DNA of 64,000 nt, from the NCBI GenBank assembly GCA_003141555.1, contig PLMN01000023.1, positions 1-64,000 of the forward strand, written 5' to 3'. The notes beneath the pieces were generated by a model. The model worked only from the letters and a program-made list of their open reading frames with translations, ran no database searches and had not been told where the DNA came from. The stretch comes from Candidatus Aminicenantota bacterium. GTDB taxonomy: Bacteria > Acidobacteriota > Aminicenantia > Aminicenantales > UBA4085. Below are positions 35,204 to 46,288 of the stretch, piece after piece. The number at the start of each line of letters is the position of its first letter. Position 1 is the stretch's first letter. The position numbers were made by a program, and so were the translations under genes.

Positions 35204-35345
35204 TGGGGACACCCACCATCCGAGATAAAATGGGGACACTCACCCCACGGGCAATTCCGAGACACAATACCTGATTCCCAATTAAAGTCCGCTCCGGGAA
35301 AATAGGGAAATAGGTATTGTGTCTCCGATTGATTAGGTGTCCCCT
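35204..35345. repeat. composite palindromic repeats between convergent genes
   Basis: Two direct copies of GGGGACACYCACC (near 35205 and 35232) face an inverted GGTGTCCCC (35336-35344). Nested inside is a full GGAGACACAATACC-type palindrome (left arm 35258-35283, right arm 35298-35326). The block starts 2-4 bases after the stop of the GT-C gene and ends 2 bases before the stop of tsaD. Confidence 0.85.
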
Positions 35346-35346
35346 A

Positions 35347-36369
35347 CTATAGGCGCGGGTAGGCGTCGAGATCGAGGACCGGTCCGGCGTCCGTTCCGGA
35401 GCCGGACCCGGCCCCGATCCGGGCCCAGGCCAGCGCCCCGACCATGGCCGCGTTGTCGGTGCACAGCTTCGGCGACGGGACGAGCGCCGACAGGCCGGCG
35501 GCCCGGGCCCGCCGCTCGAACTCCATGCGCAGCCGCTTGTTGCGGGCCACTCCCCCGCACAGGATGAGCGTCTTCGGATCGAGCTCGTCCGCTCCCCGGA
35601 AGAAGTTCCCCAGCAGCGCCCGGACGACCGCGCTCTCGAAGCTCGCCAGGAAGTCGGCCAAGTTCGCGGCCTCTTTCGTCACGCCGTTCTCGCGGATGAT
35701 CCGAAGGGCCGCCGTCTTCAGCCCGCTGAAGCTGAAATCGAGGCTGCGGTCGCTCATCCGGGGAAGGGCGAACTCGAACCGCGACGGATCGCCGGCCTCG
35801 CCGAGGCGCTGGATCACCGGACCGCCGGGGTAGCCGAGGCCGAGGAACTTGGCGATCTTGTCCAGGGCTTCGCCGGCCGCGTCGTCGCGCGTCCGGCCGG
35901 CGAGGGCGTAGCTGAGTTTTTCCTTCAGGAGGTAGAGCGAGGTATGGCCGCCCGAGACGATGAGGGCCAGGGCGGGATATTCGATGCGCGCCCGCTCGAG
36001 CGCGACGGCCTCGATATGGGCCTGGACATGGTCGATCCCGATAAGCGGCTTGGCATAGTAATAGGCCAGGCCCTTGGCGAACGAGAGGCCGACGAGGAGC
36101 GAGCCGATGAGGCCCGGCCCTTGGGTCACGGCGAACCGGTCGATCTCGTCCAGGCCGACGCCGGCCGCCGCCAGGCTCTCCCTGACGACCGGGGCGATCG
36201 AGCGGATGTGCTGGCGCGAGGCGAGCTCGGGAACGACGCCGCCGTAAGGCGCGTGGATCTCGTCCTGGGAGAGGACGATGTTGCTTCGGACAGAGAGATC
36301 GTCGCCGAGGACGGCGGCCGCCGTCTCGTCGCACGAGGACTCGATGGCCAGCAGGAGCTTCGGCGTCAT
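35347..36369 (-). CDS. tsaD: tRNA N6-adenosine threonylcarbamoyltransferase
   Basis: This 340-residue protein is a complete Tsa[14 protein letters not shown] opens the ASKHA fold, the iron-binding HVQAHIEA and the [10 protein letters not shown] loop follow, and [11 protein letters not shown] closes the nucleotide site. It transfers threonylcarbamoyl to A37 of tRNAs reading ANN codons, with TsaB, TsaC and TsaE, none of which is here. The ATG at 36369 overlaps the mtnA stop by four bases (ATGA), so longer readings of this frame through mtnA are artefacts. Confidence 0.95.
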   Translation of the reverse strand: MTPKLLLAIESSCDETAAAVLGDDLSVRSNIVLSQDEIHAPYGGVVPELASRQHIRSIAPVVRESLAAAGVGLDEIDRFAVTQGPGLIGSLLVGLSFAKGLAYYYAKPLIGIDHVQAHIEAVALERARIEYPALALIVSGGHTSLYLLKEKLSYALAGRTRDDAAGEALDKIAKFLGLGYPGGPVIQRLGEAGDPSRFEFALPRMSDRSLDFSFSGLKTAALRIIRENGVTKEAANLADFLASFESAVVRALLGNFFRGADELDPKTLILCGGVARNKRLRMEFERRARAAGLSALVPSPKLCTDNAAMVGALAWARIGAGSGSGTDAGPVLDLDAYPRL

Positions 36370-37391
36370 CGGAGCGCGCCCAGGCTCGCCTCGTAGGGCG
36401 GCCGGGCGATGCCCTTCTCGGTGATGATCGCGGTGATGTAGCGGGCGGGCGTGACGTCGAAGGCCGGGTTGCGGACCTTCGCCCCGGCCGGGGTGATGAG
36501 GCGGCCGGCGATCTCGCGGACCTCCGCGGCCGGGCGCTCCTCGATGGGAATTCCGCCGCCGTCCGCGAGCGAGAAGTCGAACGTGGAGAGGGGCGCGGCG
36601 ACATAGAACGGCAGACCGTTCTCCTTGGCCAGGACGGCAGCCGAATACGTCCCGATCTTGTTGGCCACGTCGCCGTTGCGGGCGATCCGGTCGGCGCCGA
36701 CGACGGCCAGGCTGATTTCGCCTTTGTGCATCAACCAGCCGGCCATGTTGTCGGTGATGACGGCGTAGGGCACGCCCAGCTTCTCGAGCTCCCAGGCCGT
36801 GAGCCGGGCGCCCTGGAGGAAAGGCCGGGTCTCGTCGGCGAACACCCGGAACTTCGTCCCCCGTTCGAAGGCGGCCCGGATGATCCCGACCGCGGTCCCA
36901 TAAGCGGCCGTGGCCAGGCCGCCGGCATTGCAGTGGGTCAGGACCGAATCGCCGTCCTTGATGAGGGCGGCCCCGTTGCGGCCGATGCGCTCGCAGATGT
37001 CCGCGTCCTCGCGCTCGATGTCCTGCGCTTCCCGGACGAGGCGGGATTGAAGCTCGGCCAGAGGCAGGCCCTGGTGGGACTCGAAAACGGCTTTCATCCG
37101 CTCGAGGGCCCAGAACAGGTTCCGAGCCGTGGGACGCGTCCGGCGGAGGCGGTCGCTCACCGCGGCGAATTCCGCGGCGGCCCGCCCGCGGTCCGGGACC
37201 ATCAAGAATCCGAGGGCGAGGCCGTAGGCCGCGGCGACCCCGATGGCCGGGGCGCCGCGGATGATCATGGTCTCGATCGCCCGGGCGACGCTTTCGGCGT
37301 CCCGGCATTCGACGTAGATCTCCTCGCCGGGAAGCCGGCGCTGGTCGATCATGACCACCCGGTCGCCGCGCCACTCGATGGTTGGAAGCAT
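36366..37391 (-). CDS. mtnA: S-methyl-5-thioribose-1-phosphate isomerase
   Basis: This 341-residue protein matches MtnA of the methionine salvage pathway. It has [15 protein letters not shown], the catalytic cysteine in [13 protein letters not shown], the catalytic aspartate in [18 protein letters not shown] and the final [18 protein letters not shown]. The related eIF2B subunits lack this full set. It is coupled to tsaD by a 4-base overlap and follows lepA by 16 bases. Confidence 0.94.
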   Translation of the reverse strand: MLPTIEWRGDRVVMIDQRRLPGEEIYVECRDAESVARAIETMIIRGAPAIGVAAAYGLALGFLMVPDRGRAAAEFAAVSDRLRRTRPTARNLFWALERMKAVFESHQGLPLAELQSRLVREAQDIEREDADICERIGRNGAALIKDGDSVLTHCNAGGLATAAYGTAVGIIRAAFERGTKFRVFADETRPFLQGARLTAWELEKLGVPYAVITDNMAGWLMHKGEISLAVVGADRIARNGDVANKIGTYSAAVLAKENGLPFYVAAPLSTFDFSLADGGGIPIEERPAAEVREIAGRLITPAGAKVRNPAFDVTPARYITAIITEKGIARPPYEASLGALR

Positions 37392-37407
37392 GGGGATCCC
37401 CTCGATT

Positions 37408-39201
<1,794 letters not shown>

Positions 39202-39322
39202 GGGGGCGGTATGATCGCAGAAATGGCTCTGCCTGTCAATTTGTGGGAATAGAACGCGTTACGGCCGATCGGGCCTGGCCGCCGAATGGCGGCGCCCTTC
39301 GACATCATCTAAATAATAATTA

Positions 39323-39386
39323 GTGACAGTAACCTGATTTCCGAATTACCACGAATCAACGAATTAGGAAATCAGGTTACTGTCAC
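39323..39386. repeat. 64-bp palindromic repeat (GTGACAGTAACC type)
   Basis: Left arm GTGACAGTAACCTGATTTCC (39323-39342) and right arm (39367-39386) are perfect 20-base inverted copies, with a 24-base AT-rich loop that contains a further GAATTA repeat. The surroundings are noncoding, between lepA and the terminator of the M28 gene. Confidence 0.9.
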
Positions 39387-39417
39387 CCATGGGGAAGGCG
39401 CTTCTCCGGATCCCCTG

Positions 39418-39455
39418 ATAAAAAAAGGCCCACTCTCCCGCAAGGGAGGACGGGT
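39418..39455 (-). terminator. intrinsic terminator of the M24-M28 peptidase genes
   Basis: On the minus strand CCCGTCCTCCC and GGGAGAGTGGG form a GC-rich stem with a TTGC loop and two unpaired bases, followed by CC and a run of seven T residues. It lies about 20 bases after the stop of the M28 peptidase gene. Confidence 0.8.
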
Positions 39456-39474
39456 CTTCGGAAGAAAATTCCCT

Positions 39475-41691
39475 TTAGAACTCGACCAGGCCCGCCAGCT
39501 TCAGGACCTGAAGATAGTTCATAATCCCCCTGACGGTGGATTTCCGTTGCGACTGGGCATCGAGCAGGGCCTTGAGCTCGAGCACGTTGTGCCGTCCGTT
39601 GATCAGGAGCTGGAGCTCGGCCTCCGTGAACAGCTCGCCCTGGTAGGGGTATTTCCCCCGATCGGCCGCCGCGACCCCCTGGATGTACTTCTGGTAGCCC
39701 TGGTAGCCCTCGGCCCTGACCTTGTCCGTAGTCCGCGGGATGATTTTCATGGCCTTCTTCTCATCGTCCGTGAAATCGATCTTGACGGGCTTCGTCCCGA
39801 GCTTGCGGGCCATGGCCTCCACATGGGCCTGGAGCGTGCCGAGATGGGCTGCGCCGACGGCGTCGACCGACTTCTTCATCTGGGCGACGTAGGCCCCGAC
39901 CGCGGCCTTGTCCGTCGCGAGCTGGAGGACGCTGTCGAGCGTGTCCTTCTCGTTGAGGACGCCGCCCTCGATGTAGCCCCGGGCCTCCTTGAGCGCGTCG
40001 AGAAGGGCCGTCTCGTCCGCCTTGTTCAGCGTCTCGAGGCCCACGTTGAGGAAGTGGCCGAGCCGGCGGGCGGCGTTGCCCGCGATCTCGCCCGCGATCT
40101 TGACGGCCATGTTGTCGTCGGCCGAGGCGATCGTGTACGCCGCCGCCGCGCCGATGGCCGCGGCCCGCTTCATCTCGGTCGCATCGGATTTGTTGGGCAG
40201 ATCTTCCGAGGTGTGATACCAGCGGTCCGGCCAGACGATCATCATGACCCCGGGCACGCGGACGCCCCAGTCGTTGAAAACCTCGTGGTCGGAGGCGCCG
40301 TAGTGGGTCTCGATCGAATACCAGAACGGCTCGTCGGCCCCGAACGGGGCTACGATCCGGACCGGAACCTTGTAGGCGTCGCTCCGGAGCTGGATCCGCT
40401 CGCGGTTGCCCTCGCCCACGTAGCGGTAGTAGTTCTCCATGACATCGTTGATGTAGTGGGCGTTGCCGAACGTCGTCCGCATGAGGCACATGAAGCCCTG
40501 GTTCTTGCTCAGCCACTCGCCGACCATGTCCATGTTGATGTTGCAGAGCGTGCGGTCCATGATCGCCTTGTTGGCCTTGACCCACATCCCGGTGCCGCTG
40601 ATCTCGGGGCCCCACAGGAAGCGGAGGGTCCGCTTCGGCTTGGGCAGGCGGCCGTCCTGGAACATCGCGTTCAAGAGCCGGGCGACTTCGAGGATCGTGG
40701 CGCTGCCCGACGTGTTGTCGTTGGCCCCGAACTTGGTGATTCCCTCGAAGAGGTGGGCCGAGAAGATGATTTCGCCGGCCTTCGGGTCGATGCCCGGGAT
40801 CACGGCCACGATGTCCTCGTTGTTGTATTTCTCCTGCTTGGAGTCGACGATGGCGTGGACCGTGATCTTCTCGTTGGCCAACAGCCGCTGCTTCAGGAAG
40901 TCGCCCTCACGGACCGGCACCTGGAAGCCGAACTTCGGCTTGGGCGCCGCCGGGGCCGGCGTCTGCGACGGCGGAGCCTGCGCGGCCGGAGGGGGGCCGC
41001 CCGCGACGACGTCGCCGCGCTGGCCGCCCGCCGGCGGGGCGCCGGGCTGACCTCCCCGTTGGCCGCCGCGCATCCCGCCGACGCTTGCCCAGGGCATCTG
41101 GAGGTTGTCGAGATAGGGCCGCGACTGGCTGATACCCAAGACGCCCAGGGCGCCCTTCTGATTGCAGGCGATATTGTGGACCGAACCGATCGAGCCCTCG
41201 GTCACGACGATCTTGCCCTCGACCTTGGCCGCGTCGATCTCGGCCGGCGTGCCGCGCCCGACCCAGACCAGCTCGGCCGTGACGTCGGTCGGCTGGCTGC
41301 CGGAGGCAAGCATCGGGGGGTTGTCCTGGGCCGAGGCCAGTTTCTGGAGCCTGGGCTTCACTTCCCAGAGCTCACCCTTGACGCCGTCCCAGATTTCGCC
41401 GCCGGGGTATTTCACCAGCTCGGCCTGGATGCCGTACTGTTTCAGCTTTTTCAGGACGACCTGCGTCTCGACGAACGGCCCGGCGTACTCCTCGGAGAGC
41501 CGGTCGCGGTTGTAGCCGTTGATGTCGATGATCGTCGCCAGGGCGCTCTCGCCCGACGCTTCGCCCACGATCTTGTCGATCTGGTCCTTGGGCAGGAAGG
41601 TCCAGTACATCCAGGGCGTGTACTGGGCCAGCACCGCTCCGGCGACGAGGACCGTCGCCGCGAGCAGCAACAGGATCTTGCGCTTGCTCAT
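39475..41691 (-). CDS. exported M28-family metallopeptidase with PA domain
   Basis: This 738-residue protein has a signal peptide (RKILLLLAATVLVAGAVLA). A protease-associated domain (about residues 100-270) is interrupted by a low-complexity Gly/Gln/Pro/Ala stretch (about 205-250). The M28 catalytic domain shows IIFSAHLFEG, GANDNTSGSATILE, GPEISGTG, NMDMVGEW and WYHTSEDLPNKS, which supply zinc ligands and the general base. Family members are aminopeptidases or carboxypeptidases. GAGGAG precedes the ATG. It follows the M24 peptidase gene by 65 bases, suggesting an exported peptide-degrading pair. Confidence 0.85.
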   Translation of the reverse strand: MSKRKILLLLAATVLVAGAVLAQYTPWMYWTFLPKDQIDKIVGEASGESALATIIDINGYNRDRLSEEYAGPFVETQVVLKKLKQYGIQAELVKYPGGEIWDGVKGELWEVKPRLQKLASAQDNPPMLASGSQPTDVTAELVWVGRGTPAEIDAAKVEGKIVVTEGSIGSVHNIACNQKGALGVLGISQSRPYLDNLQMPWASVGGMRGGQRGGQPGAPPAGGQRGDVVAGGPPPAAQAPPSQTPAPAAPKPKFGFQVPVREGDFLKQRLLANEKITVHAIVDSKQEKYNNEDIVAVIPGIDPKAGEIIFSAHLFEGITKFGANDNTSGSATILEVARLLNAMFQDGRLPKPKRTLRFLWGPEISGTGMWVKANKAIMDRTLCNINMDMVGEWLSKNQGFMCLMRTTFGNAHYINDVMENYYRYVGEGNRERIQLRSDAYKVPVRIVAPFGADEPFWYSIETHYGASDHEVFNDWGVRVPGVMMIVWPDRWYHTSEDLPNKSDATEMKRAAAIGAAAAYTIASADDNMAVKIAGEIAGNAARRLGHFLNVGLETLNKADETALLDALKEARGYIEGGVLNEKDTLDSVLQLATDKAAVGAYVAQMKKSVDAVGAAHLGTLQAHVEAMARKLGTKPVKIDFTDDEKKAMKIIPRTTDKVRAEGYQGYQKYIQGVAAADRGKYPYQGELFTEAELQLLINGRHNVLELKALLDAQSQRKSTVRGIMNYLQVLKLAGLVEF

Positions 41692-41756
41692 TTTCAGAAC
41701 TCCTCTTGGGAATGATGGACGACGGCTCCCGGGCGCCGCCCGGGACGCCGAACCCC

Positions 41757-43043
41757 TTAAAACGGCTTGTCGATCGAGACGGCGGGCAGGCCGCCCAGCA
41801 GCCGCGCGCCGGTCTCGGTCACGACCATGCAGTCCTCGGTCCGGATCCCGAACTCGCCGTAGATATAGACGCCCGGCTCGTTGCTGAAGGTCATGCCCGG
41901 CTGCATCTTGAGGGCATTGCCCTTGACGAGATAGGGATACTCGTGGCCGTCGAGGCCGATGCCGTGGCCGAGGCGGTGGGCGAAGTACTTATAGCCGGGG
42001 CCGAAGCCCGCGTCTTCGATCACCTTGCGGGCGGCGGCGTCCACCGACTCGCAGGCCGCGCCGGGACGGGCGGCCTTGAGCGCGGCGTCCTGGGCCTTCT
42101 TGACGATGTCCCAGACCTTCCGCTGCTTGTCGGTCGCTCTTCCAAAAATGATCGACCGGGTCACGTCGGAAGCATAGCCTTCCACGCTGCAGCCGCCGTC
42201 GACCATGATGATGTCGCCCGGCTGGAGCGCCCGAGGGACGCGCGTGCCGTGCGGGAAGGCGGTGCCGGGCCCGAACTGCGGGCCGCCGCCGCCGCTCGCC
42301 CCGAGCTTCTGGTGCGCGGCGGAAATGGCCGAGGCCAGCTCGCGCTGGCTCAAGCCTTCTTTAATCGCCTTGAAGCCCTCGCTATAAGCCAGCTTCGTGA
42401 TCTTGTTGGCCAGGTCCAGGAACGCGATCTCCTTGGCCGTCTTGATGCCTCGGCAGCCTTCCGTGACGACCGCGCCGTCGACGAGCTCGAGAGCGGGAGC
42501 GTCTTGGCGGATGCCGTAGAAGACGAACGAGGCCGTCGAGGGCTCGATCCCCAGCCGGCCGGTCTTGGCGCCCCGGTCGTCCAGAATTCCGCCGATGAAC
42601 TTGTATGGGCTCTCGTGCTCTTCCCAGGCGCGGATCTCCTGGCCCGCCGGGATGAGCTCCTTGGCCCGCTCGAGCTCGAAGGCCGGGCAGACCCAGACGG
42701 GGTTCCCGTTCCTGGTCAGGACGGCGCCGAACGTCCGTTCGCTGACGCCCCAATGGACCGTCGTGAAATAGACGAGATTGGAGCCGCCGGTTAAAAGGAG
42801 GCCGTCGATCCGGCGATCGGCCATGATCGTCCGCGCCCTGTCGACCCGGGCGGCGTAATCCTCCGGGCCGAGGGGTTTGACCCCCGCGGTCAGGCTTTCG
42901 AGCTTGGCCTGCGACCCGGTCGTCTCGGACGACCCGGTTGTCGCGGACGGGGCGGACGCCGATTGAGGGAAGGCCCGGGCGGCGAAACCCGCCAGCGAAA
43001 GCGAAAGGCCACCGACCTTGAGGAAATGACGGCGAGAAGGCAT
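41757..43043 (-). CDS. Tat-exported M24-family aminopeptidase
   Basis: This 428-residue protein begins SRRHFLKVGGLSLSLAGFAA, a twin-arginine signal. The creatinase-like N-terminal domain is followed by a pita-bread metallopeptidase domain. Metal ligands are visible in MVDGGCSVEGYASDVTRS, HRLGHGIGLDGHE, FSNEPGVYI and GIRTEDCMVVTE. This fits Xaa-Pro peptidases. The ATG at 43043 with AAGGA upstream gives the Tat signal at the very N-terminus; an upstream ATG 14 codons earlier would not. A tatA gene lies 1.9 kb away. Confidence 0.88.
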   Translation of the reverse strand: MPSRRHFLKVGGLSLSLAGFAARAFPQSASAPSATTGSSETTGSQAKLESLTAGVKPLGPEDYAARVDRARTIMADRRIDGLLLTGGSNLVYFTTVHWGVSERTFGAVLTRNGNPVWVCPAFELERAKELIPAGQEIRAWEEHESPYKFIGGILDDRGAKTGRLGIEPSTASFVFYGIRQDAPALELVDGAVVTEGCRGIKTAKEIAFLDLANKITKLAYSEGFKAIKEGLSQRELASAISAAHQKLGASGGGGPQFGPGTAFPHGTRVPRALQPGDIIMVDGGCSVEGYASDVTRSIIFGRATDKQRKVWDIVKKAQDAALKAARPGAACESVDAAARKVIEDAGFGPGYKYFAHRLGHGIGLDGHEYPYLVKGNALKMQPGMTFSNEPGVYIYGEFGIRTEDCMVVTETGARLLGGLPAVSIDKPF

Positions 43044-43204
43044 GGGATTGTCCTTATGAGGAATGCTTGGGGATGGGACGATCAACGGAAGCCTCGAGCG
43101 AGGCCCCGGTCCTTGCGCTTGATGACGATCCGTTCAAATCGTTGCTCAAATATAAGATGGCAGATATATCACCGAATATCCGGCAAGTCAATTCATACTC
43201 GGGA

Positions 43205-43680
43205 GGAGAGGGCCGGAGGCACGCCGGTTCGGGCGAAGCGGGTCCTATCGCCGGCCAGCCCCAGCGGCCTCGCTCATCACCCTGACGAGGGTCCCATTCG
43301 CTTCGGCCGCCGGGGCGCCCCGGCCGGCGCCACCCGCTCCGCAGCCAGGCACAATTGCCTCGCTCTCCCCGCTTTTCCTTATCGGCTCGGACATCAGCGG
43401 CGCCCTTGGCTTCGCGGAGGGTGCCCTCAAAAACGGAGCCGTTGACGGCTAAACCTCCTAATGGTCGCTGCGCCCCATCCCCCTCGCCCAGCGGAAGTCA
43501 TTGTCCGTAGGGCGAGGGGGGAGAGGGCAAAGCGGCCGGTGTGGAGGCGAGCCGGCATGGACCAGCGACGCGAAGCGGCGCTGGCGGCGAGCCGTAACCC
43601 CGAGCCGGTTTCCTCGCCGGGGAAACCGGCGTGCCGACGGCCCTCTCCCCCCGAGCCGGCTGGCCGGCGACAGGACCCGC
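43205..43680. repeat. complex inverted repeats in a 700-bp noncoding region
   Basis: The region 43044-43746 contains no convincing gene. Block A (43205-43229) recurs inverted at 43624-43648 with two mismatches in 25 bases. Block B (43238-43260) recurs inverted at 43658-43680 with one mismatch in 23. Between them are a perfect 11-bp inverted repeat, CCCCCTCGCCC (43479-43489) with GGGCGAGGGGG (43510-43520), and a CCGGTTTCC / GGAAACCGG hairpin near 43607-43628. This looks like a cluster of degenerate palindromic elements or a small nonautonomous element; no transposase frame is visible. Confidence 0.7.
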
Positions 43681-43746
43681 GCCCCCTAGCCCGCCACCCC
43701 GAATGACTGTCTTGTGCTATAGTAATCCGACAAGGATCGTTCTCCC

Positions 43747-44823
43747 ATGATCGACGCCAATGCCCGCCGCTCCCCAGCCGGGATGATCGCGGGCTGGGTC
43801 CTGGCCGCGGCCTGCCTCGTTTGGGTGTTCCATGATATCCGCCCCGGTCCCTTCCTACGGGGCTTGATAGGCTTCAACTGGCCTCTGGCCGCGCTCGCTC
43901 TCCTCGTCGAGTCCGGGAGCTATTTCGTGATGGGAGCCCGTTGGCGGATTCTCCTCAAGCCGGGCATCCCCGTCTCCGCCCTTCAAACGACCCAGGCGAT
44001 CTATTCCGGCCTATTCCTCAACCAGATCCTGCCTCTCCGCGTGGGAGAGCTCGGCCGCGGCGTCCTGGTCTCGTGCTGGTCGGGCCTGAACCTCATGTCC
44101 ATCCTGCCGTCCATGGCCCTGGAGAGGTTTTTCGAGGCCTTCTGGATGACTCTCGGGCTCGGGGCCCTGACCCTCCTCGTCCCGCTGCCCCGGAATTTCA
44201 TCCGGGCCGGGAAGGTTTTCGGCGCGGCGATCATGGTCCTCGCCGCCCTGCTCATGGTCGTCGTCCTGCGCAAGCCCCGAGCCCCAAAGCCCGCGCCCCC
44301 CGGGCGGCGGCCGGGCCGCATCCGCCGGCTGACGAAGACGTTCCTCGGAGAGCTTCAGAGCGAGCTCCGGGACATCGGCTTCGGGCGGCGATTTTTCCTC
44401 GCCTTCGGGCTATCGCTGGCGATCATCGGCCTCTGGGCCCTTACGTTCTGGATGATCATGCGGGCGTCCGGGATCCGGGAGCCCTTCCTCGTGGGATTCG
44501 CGGTCTGGCTCATCACCCACCTCGGAATCGCCCTTCCCAACTCGCCGGGCAACGTCGGCTCCTACCAGTTCTTCTGCGTGCTGGCCCTCCTCCTCTTCGG
44601 GGCGGACAAGACCGCCGCCACGAGCTTCTCGGTCACGGTCTTCATCCTGGTTTCGATCCCCCAAGTCGTCCTGGGAGCGGCCTGCCTGTCCCGGAGCGGG
44701 ATGACGATCGCCTCGCTCGCCGGCAAGGCGAAAGCCTTCCGGGGCCGCGTCGTCTCCCCCTCCGAGCCCCTTCCGCCGGAGCCCGCCTCCGAGACGGACC
44801 GGACCGGGGGAGCCGGGGTCTGA
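43747..44823 (+). CDS. lysylphosphatidylglycerol synthase TM-region / UPF0104 family protein
   Basis: This 358-residue protein has about eight membrane helices. FNWPLAALALLVESGSYFVM, NQILPLRVGELGRGVLVS and LPNSPGNVGSYQFFCVLALL match the UPF0104/flippase-like domain found in MprF and in polysaccharide-related membrane proteins. No synthase domain is attached. A TATAGT at 43718 may be its -10. Possible roles are lipid flipping or glycan export; the neighbours do not decide this. Confidence 0.82.
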   Translation: MIDANARRSPAGMIAGWVLAAACLVWVFHDIRPGPFLRGLIGFNWPLAALALLVESGSYFVMGARWRILLKPGIPVSALQTTQAIYSGLFLNQILPLRVGELGRGVLVSCWSGLNLMSILPSMALERFFEAFWMTLGLGALTLLVPLPRNFIRAGKVFGAAIMVLAALLMVVVLRKPRAPKPAPPGRRPGRIRRLTKTFLGELQSELRDIGFGRRFFLAFGLSLAIIGLWALTFWMIMRASGIREPFLVGFAVWLITHLGIALPNSPGNVGSYQFFCVLALLLFGADKTAATSFSVTVFILVSIPQVVLGAACLSRSGMTIASLAGKAKAFRGRVVSPSEPLPPEPASETDRTGGAGV

Positions 44824-44824
44824 A

Positions 44825-44853
44825 TTGACAATTCAGGGGCGAAAGCGTAACGT
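44825..44853 (+). promoter_or_regulatory. candidate promoter of tatA
   Basis: A perfect TTGACA (44825-44830), a 17-base spacer and TAACGT (44848-44853) lie 58 bases upstream of the tatA ATG. The -10 is only a partial match; the same -10 hexamer appears at the ABC transporter promoter near 54734. Confidence 0.4.
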
Positions 44854-44910
44854 GACGGTGCATTCCGAAAACCTGACCGTTTTCAGATACGCCCATCGAA
44901 GGAGGCCGAT

Positions 44911-45099
44911 ATGCACATCGGATCGCTCGGACTGCCGGAACTGCTGGTCATCCTGGTCATCGTCATCGTGATTTTCGGCGCGAAAAAGCTGCCGGACCTC
45001 GGGAAATCCCTGGGCGAAGGCATCCGGAACTTCAAAGGCTCCATCAACAAGGATAAAGACGACTCCGACGACAAGGCCCCTCCCGCCTCCAAGTCCTGA
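44911..45099 (+). CDS. tatA: twin-arginine translocase subunit TatA/TatE family
   Basis: This 62-residue protein has the TatA layout: a short periplasmic N-terminus, one membrane helix ([15 protein letters not shown]), the [18 protein letters not shown] hinge and amphipathic helix, and a charged tail (KDKDDSDDK). GAAGGAGG precedes the ATG. No tatC gene is in the window. The stop TGA shares a base with the next ATG (TGATG), so translation of the methyltransferase is coupled to it. The M24 peptidase nearby has a Tat signal. Confidence 0.9.
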   Translation: MHIGSLGLPELLVILVIVIVIFGAKKLPDLGKSLGEGIRNFKGSINKDKDDSDDKAPPASKS

Positions 45100-46286
45100 T
45101 GCAGCGGACGATCGAGAAGCTCGCCCAAGAGCGGAGCGAAAAGCAGGAAGCGCTCCGGGGCAAGCTCCTTAAAATCCGCGAACGGGCCCAAGCCCTCGAC
45201 CGCCTCGAACACGACATCCAAGCCAACCTCGCGGGCGCCGCACCGCGCAAATCGCGGTGGTTCTCCCGGCTCCGGCCCGAGCCTCCCGGCGAGAGCGCCG
45301 CGATCCGCGACTTCCTATCCGTCGCCGTCCGCGAGACCAAGGCCCTCGCCCTGGCCGCGGCCGAGCTCATCGAAACGGGCGACGGCCTCGCCGACGCCCG
45401 GGACAAGGAATGGGACGCCCTGGGCAGCAACCACGTGGGGATGATCTTCAAGAGCATGGAATGGCGCGTGGACAAGCTCGCCGCCTCCTACGAGGACGCG
45501 CGCGCCCTCATCCGGACGTTCGTCCTCCTCAAGGACCAGCTCGACCGGCTCACGGCCGTCCTCGAGCAGAAAAAGCTCCCGGCCGCCGCGGACGTGAAGG
45601 ACATCCTCGAGGCCATCGAGGACATCCGATATACGGGCTTCGAGAACCGCTTCCGCGGCGCCGAACCCGATGTCCGCCGACAGCAGGAGAAGCTGGCCGC
45701 CCATTTCCGGCCGGGGACCCGCGTCCTCGACCTGGGCTGCGGCCGGGGAGAATTCCTCGAGATCTTGAAGGAGCGGGGCGTCGTCGGCTCCGGGGTGGAC
45801 GGCAACGGCCAGATGGTCGAGATCTGCCGCGACAAGGGCCTCGACGTCCGGAAAGCCGATCTCCTCGAAGCCCTCGCCGGCCTGCCCGACGGCTCGCTCG
45901 ACGGCATCTTCTCCTCGCAGGTCATCGAGCATCTCCCACCCGCCGCGCTGAAGCGGTTGGTCGAGTTGGCCCACGCCAAGCTTGCGTCCGGCGGCATTCT
46001 CCTCCTCGAGACCGTCAATCCGACGTCGGTCTTCGCCCTCGTCCAGATCTATTTCCTCGACATGACCCACCAGCGCCCGGTCCATCCCCAGGCCCTCAAG
46101 TACCTCATGGAGTCCTCGAGCTTCGAGGACGTCGTCCTCGAGGAGACGGCCGACCTCGCCGCGGAACGCCTCCAAGCCGTCCCGGGCGCGGACGAGGCGG
46201 CCTCCGTCCTCAACCGGGACATCGACCGCCTCAACGCGCTTCTCTACGCCGCGCCGAATTACGCGGCGGTCGGCGTGAGGAGATAG
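45099..46286 (+). CDS. class I SAM-dependent methyltransferase with helical N-terminal region
   Basis: This 395-residue protein starts with about 190 residues of charged, helix-rich sequence likely to form coiled coils. A Rossmann methyltransferase domain follows: TRVLDLGCGRGEFLEIL (SAM motif I), GSGVDGNGQMVEICRDKGLD (motif II) and GIFSSQVIEHLPP (motif IV region). The form resembles methyltransferases encoded in O-antigen and capsule clusters. The start overlaps the tatA stop. The substrate is unknown. Confidence 0.82.
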   Translation: MQRTIEKLAQERSEKQEALRGKLLKIRERAQALDRLEHDIQANLAGAAPRKSRWFSRLRPEPPGESAAIRDFLSVAVRETKALALAAAELIETGDGLADARDKEWDALGSNHVGMIFKSMEWRVDKLAASYEDARALIRTFVLLKDQLDRLTAVLEQKKLPAAADVKDILEAIEDIRYTGFENRFRGAEPDVRRQQEKLAAHFRPGTRVLDLGCGRGEFLEILKERGVVGSGVDGNGQMVEICRDKGLDVRKADLLEALAGLPDGSLDGIFSSQVIEHLPPAALKRLVELAHAKLASGGILLLETVNPTSVFALVQIYFLDMTHQRPVHPQALKYLMESSSFEDVVLEETADLAAERLQAVPGADEAASVLNRDIDRLNALLYAAPNYAAVGVRR

Positions 46287-46288
46287 CC

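Noticed and set aside
39547-41715. 722-codon open frame on the plus strand
   Set aside because: Antisense to the M28 peptidase gene, which has signal peptide and metal ligands.
43044-43746. Small genes in the 700-bp gap
   Set aside because: Short open frames exist on both strands, but none has a ribosome site or recognisable sequence and they run through inverted repeats.
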